A stretch of 64,000 nucleotides of DNA from Stenotrophomonas hibiscicola ATCC 19867 (GCF_000382065.1 NZ_KB907500.1:593001-657000), one strand, 5' to 3'. Counted from the first letter of the stretch, positions 36,121 to 47,078 are shown. Translations and numbers: made by a program. Notes: generated by a model from the letters alone, not told the origin.

Positions 36121-36141
36121 GTTATTCCTTTTGGTTCTAAG
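36121..36141 (-). promoter_or_regulatory. AT-rich element upstream of metN
   Basis: On the metN strand this reads CTTAGAACCAAAAGGAATAA followed by C. It stands out in GC-rich sequence. It lies about 86 bases before the metN ATG, between that start codon and a REP pair. Its core GAACCAAAAGGA recurs at 47213-47224. It could be a binding site for a sulfur regulator such as CysB, whose sites are of similar character, but that is only a suggestion. Confidence 0.35.
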
Positions 36142-36152
36142 CCGCTGCCCAC

Positions 36153-36229
36153 GGTAGCGCCGGCCGCTGGCCGGCACCTGCAGCGGTCCCTCCGGCGCGA
36201 GGGGTTGCCGGCCGCCGGCCGGCCCTACC
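36153..36229. repeat. Inverted REP pair between metN and the EamA gene
   Basis: GGTAGCGCCGGCCGCTGGCC at about 36153-36177 and an inverted variant ending CCGGCCGGCCCTACC at about 36204-36229. Confidence 0.85.
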
Positions 36230-36234
36230 CCGGC

Positions 36235-37131
36235 TCAGGGGTGGTCCAACGGCTTCGGCGGCTCCTGCCGGTTCACCCGCTCGCGATGCAGCAGGTACAG
36301 GCCGGACGCAACGATGATCGCCGCCCCCACCCAGGTATAGCCATCGGGCAGCTGGCCCCAGAACGCCAGGTCCCAGCCGATCACCCAGACCAGCCCGCTG
36401 TACTCCAGCGGCGCGATCATCGAGGCCTCGCCCAGCTGGAAGGCCCTGGTCAGGGCGATCTGGCCCAGCGCTCCGGCCAGGCCCATGCCGCCGATCAGCG
36501 GCGCATGTGCCAGTTGCAGTGGCACCCAGCCGGGAAGGGCCAGCAGGCCGGCACCGATGGCCATGATCACCAGGAACCAGACCACCATCGACTGCGAGGT
36601 ATCGGTGCGGGTCAGCAGGCTGACCGTGATCGCGGCTACGGCATAGGCGGTGGCCGCGGCCAGCACCATCAGCCCAGGCACCGAAATGAAGCCGTCCACG
36701 CCCGGCCGCAGCACGACCAGCACGCCGACCAGGCCGATGCCGATGGCCACCCAGCGCCGCGGCCCGACCCGTTCGCCCAGCAGCGGCACCGACAGCGCAG
36801 CGATCAGCAGCGGGGCGACGAAATAGATGGTGTAGGCAGTGGACAGCGGCAGGTCGCGCAGGGCGAACACGAAGCAGCCGATCATCGCCATGCCCAGCGC
36901 ACCACGCAGCAGGTGCAGCCCCCAGCGGCGCGGCACCAGTGAACGCGGCCCGGCGCTGGCCAGCACCCAGACCAGCACGAACGGCAACGAGGCCGCGCCG
37001 CGCAGGAAGGTCACTTCCAGGGTGGGGTAGCTGGCCGACAGCTGCTTCATGCCGGCGTCCATCAGCGAGAAGCAGGCGACCGCAGCGACCATCCAGGCCA
37101 CTGCGCGCGAGGGAGAGCGTTGCACGTTCAT
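36235..37131 (-). CDS. EamA/DMT-family transporter
   Basis: The 298-residue inner-membrane protein has ten predicted hydrophobic helices in two EamA repeats, as in the drug/metabolite transporter superfamily. It opens MNVQRSPSRAVAWMVAAVACFSLMD. GGMGLAGALGQIALTRAF and APLEYSGLVWVIGWDL are typical of the second repeat. It is likely an exporter of an amino acid or small metabolite; the substrate is unknown. Transcribed alone. Confidence 0.88.
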   Translation of the reverse strand: MNVQRSPSRAVAWMVAAVACFSLMDAGMKQLSASYPTLEVTFLRGAASLPFVLVWVLASAGPRSLVPRRWGLHLLRGALGMAMIGCFVFALRDLPLSTAYTIYFVAPLLIAALSVPLLGERVGPRRWVAIGIGLVGVLVVLRPGVDGFISVPGLMVLAAATAYAVAAITVSLLTRTDTSQSMVVWFLVIMAIGAGLLALPGWVPLQLAHAPLIGGMGLAGALGQIALTRAFQLGEASMIAPLEYSGLVWVIGWDLAFWGQLPDGYTWVGAAIIVASGLYLLHRERVNRQEPPKPLDHP

Positions 37132-37159
37132 GGCCCATTATCGCCCGGTCGTCGCTTTC

Positions 37160-37222
37160 TGTAGAGCCGAGCCCACGCTCGGCTGCTCTTCACAAAGCAG
37201 CCGAACGTGGGCTCGGCGCTAC
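37160..37222. repeat. Inverted pair of GTAG palindromes (GAGC variant)
   Basis: TGTAGAGCCGAGCCCACGCT followed by CGGC (about 37160-37183) and an inverted copy ending TGGGCTCGGCGCTACA (about 37198-37223). Same variant as at 7202-7282. Confidence 0.8.
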
Positions 37223-37284
37223 AAAGGGCGGGCATAGGGCCCTCGCGATAGAATGGCTGCCACTGAATCCTGCGGAGCATCGCC

Positions 37285-37767
37285 ATGCCTTCCTTCGACG
37301 TCGTGTCCGAAGTCGACACCCACGAACTGACCAACGCCATCGACCAGGCCAACCGCGAACTGGCCACCCGCTTCGATTTCAAGGGCGTGGATGCCAAGTT
37401 CGAGCGCGATGGCGATGTGATCAACCAGTTCGCGCCGACCGAGTTCCAGCTCAAGCAGATGAACGACATCCTGCGTGCACGCCTGGCCGCGCGCGGCATC
37501 GATGTGCTCAGCCTCGAATTCGGCGACATCGAGACCAACCTGGCCCAGGCCCGGCAGAAGATCACCGTCAAGCAGGGCATCGAGCAGAAGGTCGCCAAGA
37601 AGATCGCCGCTGCGCTGAAGGAGGCCAAGCTGAAGGTTGAAAGCCAGATCAATGGCGACAAGCTGCGCGTGCAGGGCAAGAAGCGCGATGACCTGCAGGA
37701 CGCCATCTCCGTGCTCAAGGCCGGCAAGTTCGAGCTGCCGCTGCAGTTCAACAATTTCCGCGATTGA
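37285..37767 (+). CDS. yajQ: YajQ-family nucleotide-binding protein
   Basis: The 160-residue protein starts MPSFDVVSEVDTHELTNAID, contains ATRFDFKGVDAKFER and ends DAISVLKAGKFELPLQFNNFRD, diagnostic of YajQ. Homologues in Xanthomonas and Stenotrophomonas bind cyclic di-GMP and act in virulence signalling with a LysR-family partner (published for the family). Two small alpha/beta repeats make up the fold. A DUF1415 gene follows 100 bases later. Confidence 0.95.
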   Translation: MPSFDVVSEVDTHELTNAIDQANRELATRFDFKGVDAKFERDGDVINQFAPTEFQLKQMNDILRARLAARGIDVLSLEFGDIETNLAQARQKITVKQGIEQKVAKKIAAALKEAKLKVESQINGDKLRVQGKKRDDLQDAISVLKAGKFELPLQFNNFRD

Positions 37768-37867
37768 TCTGGCCGCCGGGCATGGCCCGGCGCCGGCACC
37801 TGCGGTGCGACGGCGCGTTGCAAGCGACGCGCCTACAATGTCCGCCCCGCCAGCCGACGTGCCCGCC

Positions 37868-38434
37868 ATGACCGACGCCCAACTGCCCACCGAGGACCCG
37901 ATCGCCGCCACCCGCCTGTGGCTGGAACGCATCGTCATCGGCCTGAACCTGTGCCCGTTCGCCAAGGCGGTGTATGTGAAGGACCAGGTCCGCATCGTGC
38001 TCAGCGATGCGACCACGACGGAAGCCCTGGTTGAGCAGCTGGCCGAGGAACTGGTCCTGCTGCGCGATACGCCGGCCGAGCAGATCGATACCACGCTGAT
38101 CGTGCATCCGCAGGTGCTGACCGATTTCCTCGACTACAACGACTTCCTCGACAACGCCGATGCGGCGATCGAGGCGCTGGACCTGCAGGGCATCCTGCAG
38201 GTGGCCAGCTTCCATCCGGACTACCAGTTCGAAGGCGTGGCGCCGGGCGATGCCAGCAACTACACCAACCGTGCGCCCTTCCCCACCCTGCACCTGCTGC
38301 GCGAAGACAGCGTGGCGCGCGCGGTGGACGCGTTCCCTGATCCGGACGTGATCGTCGAGCGCAACATCCAGACCTTGGACCGTATCGGCGTGGACGGCTG
38401 GCATCGCCGCCTGCGTGGCGAAGACCTGTCGTGA
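37868..38434 (+). CDS. DUF1415 family protein
   Basis: The 188-residue protein is recognised by RLWLERIVIGLNLCPFAKAV near its N-terminus and SFHPDYQFEGVAPGDASNYTNRAPFP; both are DUF1415 features with a conserved Cys and His. Function is unknown. I chose ATG 37868; an in-frame ATG at 37838 exists, but it sits in TACAATG, which looks like a -10 box. Its stop overlaps the GTG start of the next gene, so the two are co-translated. Confidence 0.88.
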   Translation: MTDAQLPTEDPIAATRLWLERIVIGLNLCPFAKAVYVKDQVRIVLSDATTTEALVEQLAEELVLLRDTPAEQIDTTLIVHPQVLTDFLDYNDFLDNADAAIEALDLQGILQVASFHPDYQFEGVAPGDASNYTNRAPFPTLHLLREDSVARAVDAFPDPDVIVERNIQTLDRIGVDGWHRRLRGEDLS

Positions 38435-39234
38435 GCACGGTGCCGCCGATTGCCGCTTGGCCGGCCGCGCCGCTGTCGGGCAAGGTGGTGCTGGTCACCG
38501 GCGGCGCCAACGGCATCGGCCGTGGCATCGCCCAGTGCGTGCTAGGTGCAGGTGGCCGCGTGTTGATCGGCGACCTGGACGTGGAAGCCGGCCAGGCCTG
38601 CCTGCGCGAGTGGCAACGCGGTGAGGACGCCGCATTCCAGCACCTGGACATTACCGACGAAGCCAGTGTGCGCGACTTCATTGCCACGGCCCTGCAGCGT
38701 TTTGGTCGCATCGACGGGCTGGTCAACAACGCGGGCATCGCCGGTGCGCACGGCTCGCGGCTGCAGGACATGGACTGGGATGAATGGCAGCGCCGCCTGT
38801 CGTCGCTGCACGGCGCTTTCCTGTGCAGCAAGCACGCGTTGCCGGCGCTGACAGCCAGCGCCGCCGGCGCCATCATCAACATCGCCTCGACCCGCGCCTG
38901 GCAATCCGAAGCGCACAGCGAGGCCTATGCGGCGGCCAAGGGTGGCCTGGTGGCCTTCACCCATGCGCTGGCGATCAGCGCCGGCCCGGCGGTGCGGGTG
39001 AACAGCATCAGCCCGGGCTGGATCGGCACCAGCGAGTGGCAGGCACCCTCACGGCGACACGAGCCGGAGTACTCGGCCATCGACCACGCACAGCATCCGG
39101 TCGGCCGGGTCGGCCACCCCGAGGACATCGGCGCGCTCGCGGTATACCTGCTGTCGTCGCTGTCCGGCTTCAGCACCGGCCAGGATTTCATCGTCGACGG
39201 CGGCATGACCCGGAAGATGATCTACGCCGAATGA
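38431..39234 (+). CDS. Short-chain dehydrogenase/reductase
   Basis: The 267-residue SDR begins with GTG at 38431, overlapping the DUF1415 stop (GTGA). It has the classical NAD(P) motif VTGGANGIGRGIA (about 23-35), NNAGIAG, catalytic Ser in NIASTRAW and YAAAKGG (Tyr-Lys), and a C-terminal GFSTGQDFIVDGGMTRKM typical of glucose-dehydrogenase-like SDRs. The substrate is unknown. Its link with DUF1415 is conserved by overlap, but no pathway can be inferred. Confidence 0.9.
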   Translation: MSTVPPIAAWPAAPLSGKVVLVTGGANGIGRGIAQCVLGAGGRVLIGDLDVEAGQACLREWQRGEDAAFQHLDITDEASVRDFIATALQRFGRIDGLVNNAGIAGAHGSRLQDMDWDEWQRRLSSLHGAFLCSKHALPALTASAAGAIINIASTRAWQSEAHSEAYAAAKGGLVAFTHALAISAGPAVRVNSISPGWIGTSEWQAPSRRHEPEYSAIDHAQHPVGRVGHPEDIGALAVYLLSSLSGFSTGQDFIVDGGMTRKMIYAE

Positions 39235-39243
39235 CCCACCACC

Positions 39244-39330
39244 GGTAGTGCCGGCCGTTGGCCGGCGTTCCGGTAGATCCACGCCATGCGTGGAGGGCGG
39301 TGAAGTGCCAACCAAGGTTGGCACCTACCC
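39244..39330. repeat. Cluster of three different GTAG palindromes
   Basis: GGTAGTGCCGGCCGTTGGCC (about 39244-39268), GGTAGATCCACGCCATGCGT (about 39272-39295), and an inverted AGTGCCAACCAAGGTTGGCA ending CCTACC (about 39305-39330). Three sequence variants of the GTAG head-plus-stem unit lie within 90 bases. Confidence 0.82.
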
Positions 39331-39336
39331 GACGCC

Positions 39337-41367
39337 TTACGCCATGCCCGAGTGACGCAGCAGCGCGTCGATCTGCGGTGCACGGCCGCGGAAAGCCTTG
39401 AAGTTCTCCGCCGCCGGGCGGCTGCCACCGCGCGACAGGATCTCATCACGGAAGCGTGCACCGGTTTCCGCCAGTGCCTGCGGCGCTTCCTCGAACGCGG
39501 CATAGGCGTCGGCGCTGAGCACCTCGGCCCACTTGTAGCTGTAGTAGCCCGCGGCGTAACCGCCCGCAAAGATGTGGCTGAACTGGTGCGGGAAGCGGTT
39601 CCAGGCCGGCGGGTGGTTCACCGCCACTTCCGCGCGCACGCGGTCGAGCAGCGCCAGCACGCTGTCCTGCGCTGGCTCGAACTGGCTGTGCAGCAGCATG
39701 TCGAACAGGCCGAACTCCAGCTGGCGGACGGTGGCCATGCCGCTGTGGAAGTTGCGCGCGGCCAGCATGCGCTCGTACAGCGTGCGCGGCAGCGGCTCGC
39801 CACTGTCCACGTGCGCGGTCATCGCCTGCAGGTGGTCCCATTCCCAGCAGAAGTTCTCCATGAACTGGCTGGGCAGCTCAACCGCATCCCATTCCACGCC
39901 GTTGATGCCGGCCACGCCCAGTTCGCCGATGCGGGTCAGCAGCTGGTGCAGTCCGTGGCCCATCTCATGGAACAGCGTGGTCACTTCGTTGTGGCTGAAG
40001 GTGGCCGGCTTGCCGTTGGCACCCCGGCCGAAGTTGCACACCAGGTAGACCAGCGGCGTCTGCACGCTGCCGTCGGCGCGCACGCGACGGTTGCGGCAAT
40101 CATCCATCCACGCCCCGCCGCGCTTGCCCTCGCGTGCGTACAGGTCCAGGTAGAACTGGCCGACCAGCGCGCCCTGCGCATCGACCAGGCGGAAGAAGCG
40201 CACGTCTTCGTGCCAGACCGGCGCGCTGTCCTCCTGCACGCGCAGGCCGTACAGCTGCTCGATCACCGAGAACAGGCCGCCCAGTACCTTCGGTTCGGTG
40301 AAATACTGCTTCACTTCCTGCTCGGAATAGCTGTAACGCGCCTGCTTCAGGCGGTCGGCGGCGAACGCCAGGTCCCAGGCCTGCAGGGCATCGATGCCCA
40401 GCTGCTCGCGCGCGAACTGCTCCAGCTCGGCGCGGTCCCTGGCGGCGAACGGCTTGGCGCGCGAGGCCAAGTCACGCAGGAAACCGAGCACTTCGGCCGG
40501 GTCCTGCGCCATCTTGGTCGCCACCGAGTAATGGCCGTACGAATCGAAGCCGAGCAACGCAGCCAGTTCGGCGCGCAGGGCCAGGATGCGGTCGATGTTG
40601 CCGCTGTTGTCCAATGCGTCATCGCCGAATTCGGACGCACGCTGGGCGCTGGCGCGGTACAGGATCTCGCGCAGGTCGCGGTCCTCGCCCCAGGTCTGCA
40701 CTGGCAGGTAGCACGGCATCTGCAGGGTCAGTTTCCAGCCGGCCTTGCCGTCCTTCTGTGCTGCGGCATGCGCGGTGGCCTTCACGTCTTCCGGCAGGCC
40801 CTTCAGCCGCGCTTCGTCTTCGATGATCAGCGACCAGGCATCGGTAGCGTCGAGCACGTTCTGCGAGAACTTCGCCGACAGCGCCGACAGTTCTTCCTTG
40901 ATCGCAGCAAAACGCTGCTGGGCCTCGGGCGCCAGCTCGGCGCCGCCCAGGCGGAAGTCGCGCAGGGTGTTGTCCAGCACCTTGCGCTGGGCTTCATCGA
41001 AATGCGCCGCCTCCGGGCTGGCGGCCAGCGCCTGGTACTGCCGATACAGCGCCAGGTTCTGCCCCAGCGCACTGGCGAAGCGGGTCATCCGCGGCAGGTT
41101 GCTGTTGTAGGCCTCGCGCAGTTCCGGGGTGTTGACCACGCCCTGCAGGTGGCCGACCAGGCCCCAGGCGCGCCACAGTCGCTCGGTCGCGTCGTCCAAC
41201 GGGGTGACGAAGGTCTCCCAACGCACCGGCTGCACCTGCTCGGCCGCGCTGACGGCGGCTTCGGCCTCGGCCAGCAGCACATCCAGCGCCGGCGCGACGT
41301 GCTCGGGGCGGATCGCCTCGAAGCGCGGCAGGCCGGAAAAATCGAGCAGGGGGTTGGCAACGGTCAC
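39337..41367 (-). CDS. prlC: Oligopeptidase A (M3 zinc metallopeptidase)
   Basis: The 676-residue cytosolic peptidase degrades signal peptides and short peptides. The start is a GTG at 41367 (VTVANPLLDFSGLPRFEAIR), preceded by CTGGAGATCTGCC; upstream codons do not resemble the family. The zinc motif is HEMGH (His467, Glu468, His471) with the third ligand Glu in EWDAVELPSQFMENFCWE. The M3 C-terminal HIFAGGYAAGYYSYKWAEVL is also present. Length fits PrlC/OpdA better than Dcp. Confidence 0.94.
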   Translation of the reverse strand: MTVANPLLDFSGLPRFEAIRPEHVAPALDVLLAEAEAAVSAAEQVQPVRWETFVTPLDDATERLWRAWGLVGHLQGVVNTPELREAYNSNLPRMTRFASALGQNLALYRQYQALAASPEAAHFDEAQRKVLDNTLRDFRLGGAELAPEAQQRFAAIKEELSALSAKFSQNVLDATDAWSLIIEDEARLKGLPEDVKATAHAAAQKDGKAGWKLTLQMPCYLPVQTWGEDRDLREILYRASAQRASEFGDDALDNSGNIDRILALRAELAALLGFDSYGHYSVATKMAQDPAEVLGFLRDLASRAKPFAARDRAELEQFAREQLGIDALQAWDLAFAADRLKQARYSYSEQEVKQYFTEPKVLGGLFSVIEQLYGLRVQEDSAPVWHEDVRFFRLVDAQGALVGQFYLDLYAREGKRGGAWMDDCRNRRVRADGSVQTPLVYLVCNFGRGANGKPATFSHNEVTTLFHEMGHGLHQLLTRIGELGVAGINGVEWDAVELPSQFMENFCWEWDHLQAMTAHVDSGEPLPRTLYERMLAARNFHSGMATVRQLEFGLFDMLLHSQFEPAQDSVLALLDRVRAEVAVNHPPAWNRFPHQFSHIFAGGYAAGYYSYKWAEVLSADAYAAFEEAPQALAETGARFRDEILSRGGSRPAAENFKAFRGRAPQIDALLRHSGMA

Positions 41368-41532
41368 GGCAGATCTCCAGGATACGGGCCCGGCACCCGG
41401 GCAGCCCTCCAGATATGGCGCTGCCGGGCGCGGCTGACAAGGGGGCACGGCATTCACATCGGCCTTACGCGCGCCCCCCGAAGCTCTGGATGCGGGGGAG
41501 TCCGCAGCGGCACGTACCGAACGAGGCCCCAC

Positions 41533-41937
41533 ATGGAAGGTCTGGCTGCAGTTGCATCCGCCTCACCGGCGCGGTCGCTGGCACTGTCTGCCAGCGCGGC
41601 CGAACTGGCCTGGATCGCCGCGCTGTGCGATGCCGGCGACGACGCCCCGCGCCACCTGCAGCAGTTGCAGGCGGTGCTGCAGCAGGGCGGCACGTTCAAT
41701 GAAAGCCAGGAGTGGTACCCGTTCGAAGTGGTCGAGCGCGGCGCCAGCCAGCTGCAGCTGGGCCATGAGCGCGAGTTCGTGATCTGCGTGCTGCTGTGGT
41801 TGCAGGCATTGGCCCAGGGCCGCGCCAGCATCCTGGATCCCACCCTGCACCTGGATGACCGCGCGATGGACATCGAGGCCTTGCCCGATGCACTGCGCGA
41901 CGCGGTGCTCGACGCCTTCACCGCAGCGGGTTACTGA
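41533..41937 (+). CDS. Hypothetical protein, 134 residues
   Basis: The protein begins MEGLAAVASASPARSLALSA at 41533 and is divergent from prlC. It is a helical, acidic, soluble protein with ELAWIAALCDAGDDAPRHLQ and a central QEWYPFEVVERGASQ. No known domain is recognised. GC third-position bias is strong, supporting coding. The longer upstream reading in the same frame runs antisense through prlC and is not real. Confidence 0.7.
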   Translation: MEGLAAVASASPARSLALSASAAELAWIAALCDAGDDAPRHLQQLQAVLQQGGTFNESQEWYPFEVVERGASQLQLGHEREFVICVLLWLQALAQGRASILDPTLHLDDRAMDIEALPDALRDAVLDAFTAAGY

Positions 41938-41984
41938 GACACCGTCGCGGACGCCGACATGGCCCGGCGACAACGTCGGCCGTC

Positions 41985-43097
41985 CTACAACGCTTCCAGG
42001 CTGCACCACGGCAATTCGGGCAGTCCCTGCCCGGCCACCGCAGCGGCCAGCTGTGCGTCGGCGCCGTCGACATCAATGCCCTGGCGCGCGTACCACGCCG
42101 GATCGTAGTAGCTCTGCGCATAGCGCTCGCCGCTGTCGCACAGGATGCTGACGATGCTGCCCTGGTGGCCCGCCTCGCGCATCCACTGCGCCGCCTGCAG
42201 CACGCCGATGAAGTTGGTGCCGGTGGAGCCACCGACGCGTCGGCCGAGCTGGCGGCTGACATGGCGCATCGCAGCCAGGCTCAGCGCGTCGGGTACCTTG
42301 ACCATCGCATCGACGCTGGTCGGGATGAAGCTCGGCTCCACCCTTGGCCGGCCGATGCCTTCCACGCGCGAACCACCACTGCAGGTCAGGTCGCGCCAGT
42401 CCTGTTCACCGGCCACGGCGGCCCGGTAGCCGTCGAAGAACACCGACACTTCCGGGTCCGCGCACAGGATGCGGGTGTCGTGGCGGCGGTAGCTGACATA
42501 GCGGCCCAGGGTGGCGGCGGTGCCGCCGGTGCCGGGGCTGCACACGATCCATTCCGGAACCGGGCTGGGCTCTTCGGCCATCTGCTTGAAGATGGACTCG
42601 GCGATGTTGTTGTTGGCACGCCAGTCGGTCGCGCGCTCAGCGTATGTGAACTGGTCCATGAAGTGGCCACCGGTTTCACGGGCCAGCTTTTCCGAATCAC
42701 AGTTGAGGTCGCAGGCGCGTTCGACCAGGTGGCAGCGGCCGCCTTGGAACTCGATCGCGGCGATCTTTTCAGGCGAGGTGGTGGCCGGGATCACCGCAAT
42801 GAACGGCAGGCCGAGCAGGCGCGCGAAATAGGCTTCGGACACCGCCGTCGAGCCGCTGGACGCTTCGATCACCGGTCGCCCTTCGCGCAGCCAGCCATTG
42901 GCCAGCGCATACAGGAACAGCGAGCGCGCCAGCCGGTGCTTGAGGCTGCCGGTGGGATGGCTCGACTCATCCTTCAGGTACACATCGATGCCCTCGAACC
43001 CGGGCAGCGCCAGCGGGATCAGGTGGGTATCGGCGGAGCGGTTGAAATCGGCTTCAATCTTGCGGATGGCGGCGGCCACCCATTCACGCTGCGACAT
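41985..43097 (-). CDS. PLP-dependent cysteine synthase/cystathionine synthase-fold enzyme
   Basis: The 370-residue fold-type II PLP enzyme carries Lys53 in [11 protein letters not shown] as cofactor lysine, the substrate loop [15 protein letters not shown], and the phosphate-binding [14 protein letters not shown]. It is longer than CysK or CysM. The TGSLKHR context resembles enzymes annotated as L-cysteine desulfhydrases, so cysteine degradation to H2S and pyruvate is plausible but not proven. Start is the ATG at 43097 ([18 protein letters not shown]). Confidence 0.85.
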   Translation of the reverse strand: MSQREWVAAAIRKIEADFNRSADTHLIPLALPGFEGIDVYLKDESSHPTGSLKHRLARSLFLYALANGWLREGRPVIEASSGSTAVSEAYFARLLGLPFIAVIPATTSPEKIAAIEFQGGRCHLVERACDLNCDSEKLARETGGHFMDQFTYAERATDWRANNNIAESIFKQMAEEPSPVPEWIVCSPGTGGTAATLGRYVSYRRHDTRILCADPEVSVFFDGYRAAVAGEQDWRDLTCSGGSRVEGIGRPRVEPSFIPTSVDAMVKVPDALSLAAMRHVSRQLGRRVGGSTGTNFIGVLQAAQWMREAGHQGSIVSILCDSGERYAQSYYDPAWYARQGIDVDGADAQLAAAVAGQGLPELPWCSLEAL

Positions 43098-43223
43098 GGC
43101 GGGCAATCGTTGTCAGGACGGAACGGTGCGATCCGGCCATTGTACGTCGCGGTACCGTCAGGTGCTGGCCGGTAGAATGCCCCCATCCGGCCGGCAACGG
43201 CCCTGTCTGAAGGACCTCCCCCC

Positions 43224-43742
43224 ATGACCATTCCCGCCCTGCGCGATGTCCCCGGCGTCGCCGCCCAGGCCCCGGCCGAAACCACCGGCTTCGTGTTCAA
43301 CCACACCATGCTGCGGGTGAAGGACATCACCGCCTCGCTGGACTTCTACACCCGCGTGCTCGGCTACCAGCTGATCGACAAGCGCGACTTCCCGGAGGCC
43401 CAGTTCAGCCTGTACTTCCTGGCCTACCTCCCGGCCGGCGTGGTGGTACCGGAAGACGACAGCCAGCGCCGCCTGTGGATGGCCGGCCTGCCGGGCGTGC
43501 TGGAACTGACCCACAACCACGGCACCGAAACCCAGGACGGCGCGGTCTACCACGACGGCAACAGCGACCCGCGCGGCTTCGGCCACATCTGCGTGTCGGT
43601 GCCGGACATCGAGGCGGCCTGCCAGCGCTTCGAGGACCTCGGGGTAACCTTCCAGAAGCGGCTGACCGACGGCCGCATGAAGAACCTGGCCTTCATCAAG
43701 GACCCGGACGGCTACTGGGTCGAGATCATCGCCAACGTCTGA
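43224..43742 (+). CDS. gloA: Lactoylglutathione lyase (glyoxalase I)
   Basis: GloA converts the methylglyoxal-glutathione hemithioacetal to S-lactoylglutathione. The 172-residue protein has FNHTMLRVKDITASLDFYTRVLGY (metal-ligand His), LELTHNHGTE (Glu/His), GFGHICVSVPD and DPDGYWVEIIAN. The four metal ligands of the family are therefore present. It has an extra N-terminal 25 residues relative to E. coli GloA, as in larger gammaproteobacterial types. Confidence 0.95.
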   Translation: MTIPALRDVPGVAAQAPAETTGFVFNHTMLRVKDITASLDFYTRVLGYQLIDKRDFPEAQFSLYFLAYLPAGVVVPEDDSQRRLWMAGLPGVLELTHNHGTETQDGAVYHDGNSDPRGFGHICVSVPDIEAACQRFEDLGVTFQKRLTDGRMKNLAFIKDPDGYWVEIIANV

Positions 43743-43762
43743 CCCGGAAAGGGGCACAATTC

Positions 43763-43838
43763 CGGTAGCGCCGGGCCATGCCCGGCGGCCTTGAGCAGGC
43801 CGCGCTGCGCGCTCGCCGGGCACGGCCCGGCGCTACCG
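43763..43838. repeat. Inverted REP pair between gloA and the VOC gene
   Basis: GGTAGCGCCGGGCCATGCCC at about 43763-43787 and an inverted copy ending GGCCCGGCGCTACC at about 43814-43838, between two genes on the same strand. Confidence 0.9.
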
Positions 43839-43866
43839 ACTCCGTCCCCTTTTTGAAGAGGTTCGT

Positions 43867-44295
43867 ATGGAAACGATGGAACTGCACCGTGGCCGCCTGA
43901 TCGACCACATCCAGCTGGTGGTGCGCGACCTGGCCGCCAGCCGCCGCTTCTACCAGGCAGTGTTCGATACGATCGGCATCCCACTCGGCGGCGAAGGGCC
44001 GGACTTCTTCTGGGCCGACGAGCTGTTCATTTCCAGCGCCAGCAGCCGTGCCGCCGCCGGCCAGCTGACCGGCCGCCATCATCTAGCCTTCCAGGCCCGC
44101 GACAGCGCCACGGTCGATGCCTTCCACACCGCTGCTATCGCCGCCGGTGGCACAGACAACGGCGCACCGGGCGAGCGCCCCTACCACCCGGGCTACTACG
44201 GCGCCTTCGTGCTCGACCCCGATGGCAACAACATCGAAGTGGTCTACCACGGCCCGGCGAACTACAGTGCCGACTCGGTGAAGGTGACGTTCTGA
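43867..44295 (+). CDS. VOC-family protein (glyoxalase/dioxygenase fold)
   Basis: The 142-residue single-domain VOC protein begins METMELHRGRLIDHIQLVVRDLAASRRFY and ends DPDGNNIEVVYHGPANYSADSVKVTF. HIQLVV (His), GRHHLAFQ and NNIEVV (Glu) supply possible metal ligands. It is not close to gloA beyond the fold. It may act in detoxification or antibiotic binding, but function is unassigned. Confidence 0.85.
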   Translation: METMELHRGRLIDHIQLVVRDLAASRRFYQAVFDTIGIPLGGEGPDFFWADELFISSASSRAAAGQLTGRHHLAFQARDSATVDAFHTAAIAAGGTDNGAPGERPYHPGYYGAFVLDPDGNNIEVVYHGPANYSADSVKVTF

Positions 44296-44316
44296 CTTCA
44301 CCGACGCCGTGAACGA

Positions 44317-44347
44317 AGAAGCCGGGCAATGCCCGGCTTCTCTGTTT
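44317..44347. terminator. Bidirectional rho-independent terminator
   Basis: AGAAGCCGGGC (44317-44327), loop AAT, GCCCGGCTTCT (44331-44341), then CTGTTT on the plus strand, between the converging VOC and CBS genes. Confidence 0.88.
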
Positions 44348-44362
44348 CCAGCGCTGCAGCCC

Positions 44363-44794
44363 TCAGTGGGCGGCCATGTAGATGTCCTGCAGCACGGCCT
44401 TTTCCAGTTCCAGCTCGCCCAGCAGGTTCTTCACGATATCGCCCAGGCTGAGGATGCCGACCAGCTGGTTGCCGTCGGTCACCATCAGGTGACGGCGACG
44501 CGAGTACGTCATCAGCGACATGGCCTGCTTCAGCGTGGCGTCCGGCGCAATGCCCTCCAGGCCCGTGGACGGCAGGCTGGAAATCACCCGGCGGCCGGCC
44601 TGCGGGCCATCGTCGGCCAGGGTGCGCACGATGTCCTTCTCGGAGATGATGCCGACCGGGGCATCGTCCTTCATCACCACCAGCGCAGCGATCCTGTTCG
44701 CGCTCATCTTGTGGGCGGCGGCACCGATGGTGTCTTCGGCATCGATGGTGATGACAGCTTCTTTCTTGGATTGCAGGAGTTCGCGGACGTTCAT
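44363..44794 (-). CDS. CBS-domain-pair protein
   Basis: The 143-residue protein consists of two CBS motifs and little else: about 9-60 (KEAVITIDAEDTIGAAAHKM...VGIISEKDIV) and about 80-130 (GIAPDATLKQAMSLMTYSRRRHLMV...VGILSLGDIV). Such proteins sense adenylate nucleotides. The partner is unknown. It is transcribed from the region that also lies downstream of glmS. Confidence 0.92.
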   Translation of the reverse strand: MNVRELLQSKKEAVITIDAEDTIGAAAHKMSANRIAALVVMKDDAPVGIISEKDIVRTLADDGPQAGRRVISSLPSTGLEGIAPDATLKQAMSLMTYSRRRHLMVTDGNQLVGILSLGDIVKNLLGELELEKAVLQDIYMAAH

Positions 44795-45239
44795 TCTTGT
44801 TTCCTGGTGCAGGTCACTGAAGTCAAAAAAGTGTGCTCTTCCGATACGCCCCCTCCCCGGGAACAGACCTTTCAGCGCACGTCTGGCGCACCCGTCTGCC
44901 GCATGGGAGGCATCGGCAGACGACGTGCTGCAACGCGAACGAGGTGTGGGTTCAACCGCTCAACCCGGACCTCGGTCAAATCGATTCTACGACTGCGACC
45001 ATCGGTCACTACCGGCATCGATAGGACAGTTCGTCGTGGGAACCAGCTGACGATCCAGAGAATGGCACCGCGGCTGAAACCGCCGCTGAATACAAGCGCA
45101 GTTGCGCATTAAAGATTGATTGCCCGCTGCCGACAGCGGACAGAACACCCGGCGGCAATCCCACTTCGCACTGTCCGGCCAAACGAAAGGGCCCACGCGG
45201 GGCCCCTTCGCTTGCAGCATCCAACCGGAGCGATGGGTA
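44795..45239. other. 445-base gap between the CBS gene and glmS
   Basis: No convincing gene lies in this region. It has a more mixed base composition than neighbours and several small palindromes, for instance GCGGCTGAAACCGC (45069-45082) and GCGCAGTTGCGC (45099-45110). The right end holds the glmS terminator. Short open frames on both strands have atypical codon use and no start signal. A small RNA is possible but not shown. Confidence 0.4.
45184..45217 (-). terminator. Rho-independent terminator of glmS
   Basis: On the glmS strand, AAGGGGCCC and GGGCCCTTT form a nine-pair stem (one G/T wobble) with a short loop, followed by CGTTTGG. It begins about 30 bases after the glmS stop codon. Confidence 0.75.

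Positions 45240-47078
<1,839 letters not shown>

Noticed and set aside
36040-36140. SAM riboswitch upstream of metN
   Set aside because: No conserved helices or SAM-binding core could be recognised; only the short AT-rich motif stands out.
39352-41532. In-frame upstream extension of the 134-residue gene at 41533
   Set aside because: It runs antisense through the whole of prlC; only the portion from 41533 has independent support.
44987-45224. Small open frames in the gap after glmS
   Set aside because: No ribosome-binding site, atypical codon use, and overlap with the glmS terminator.
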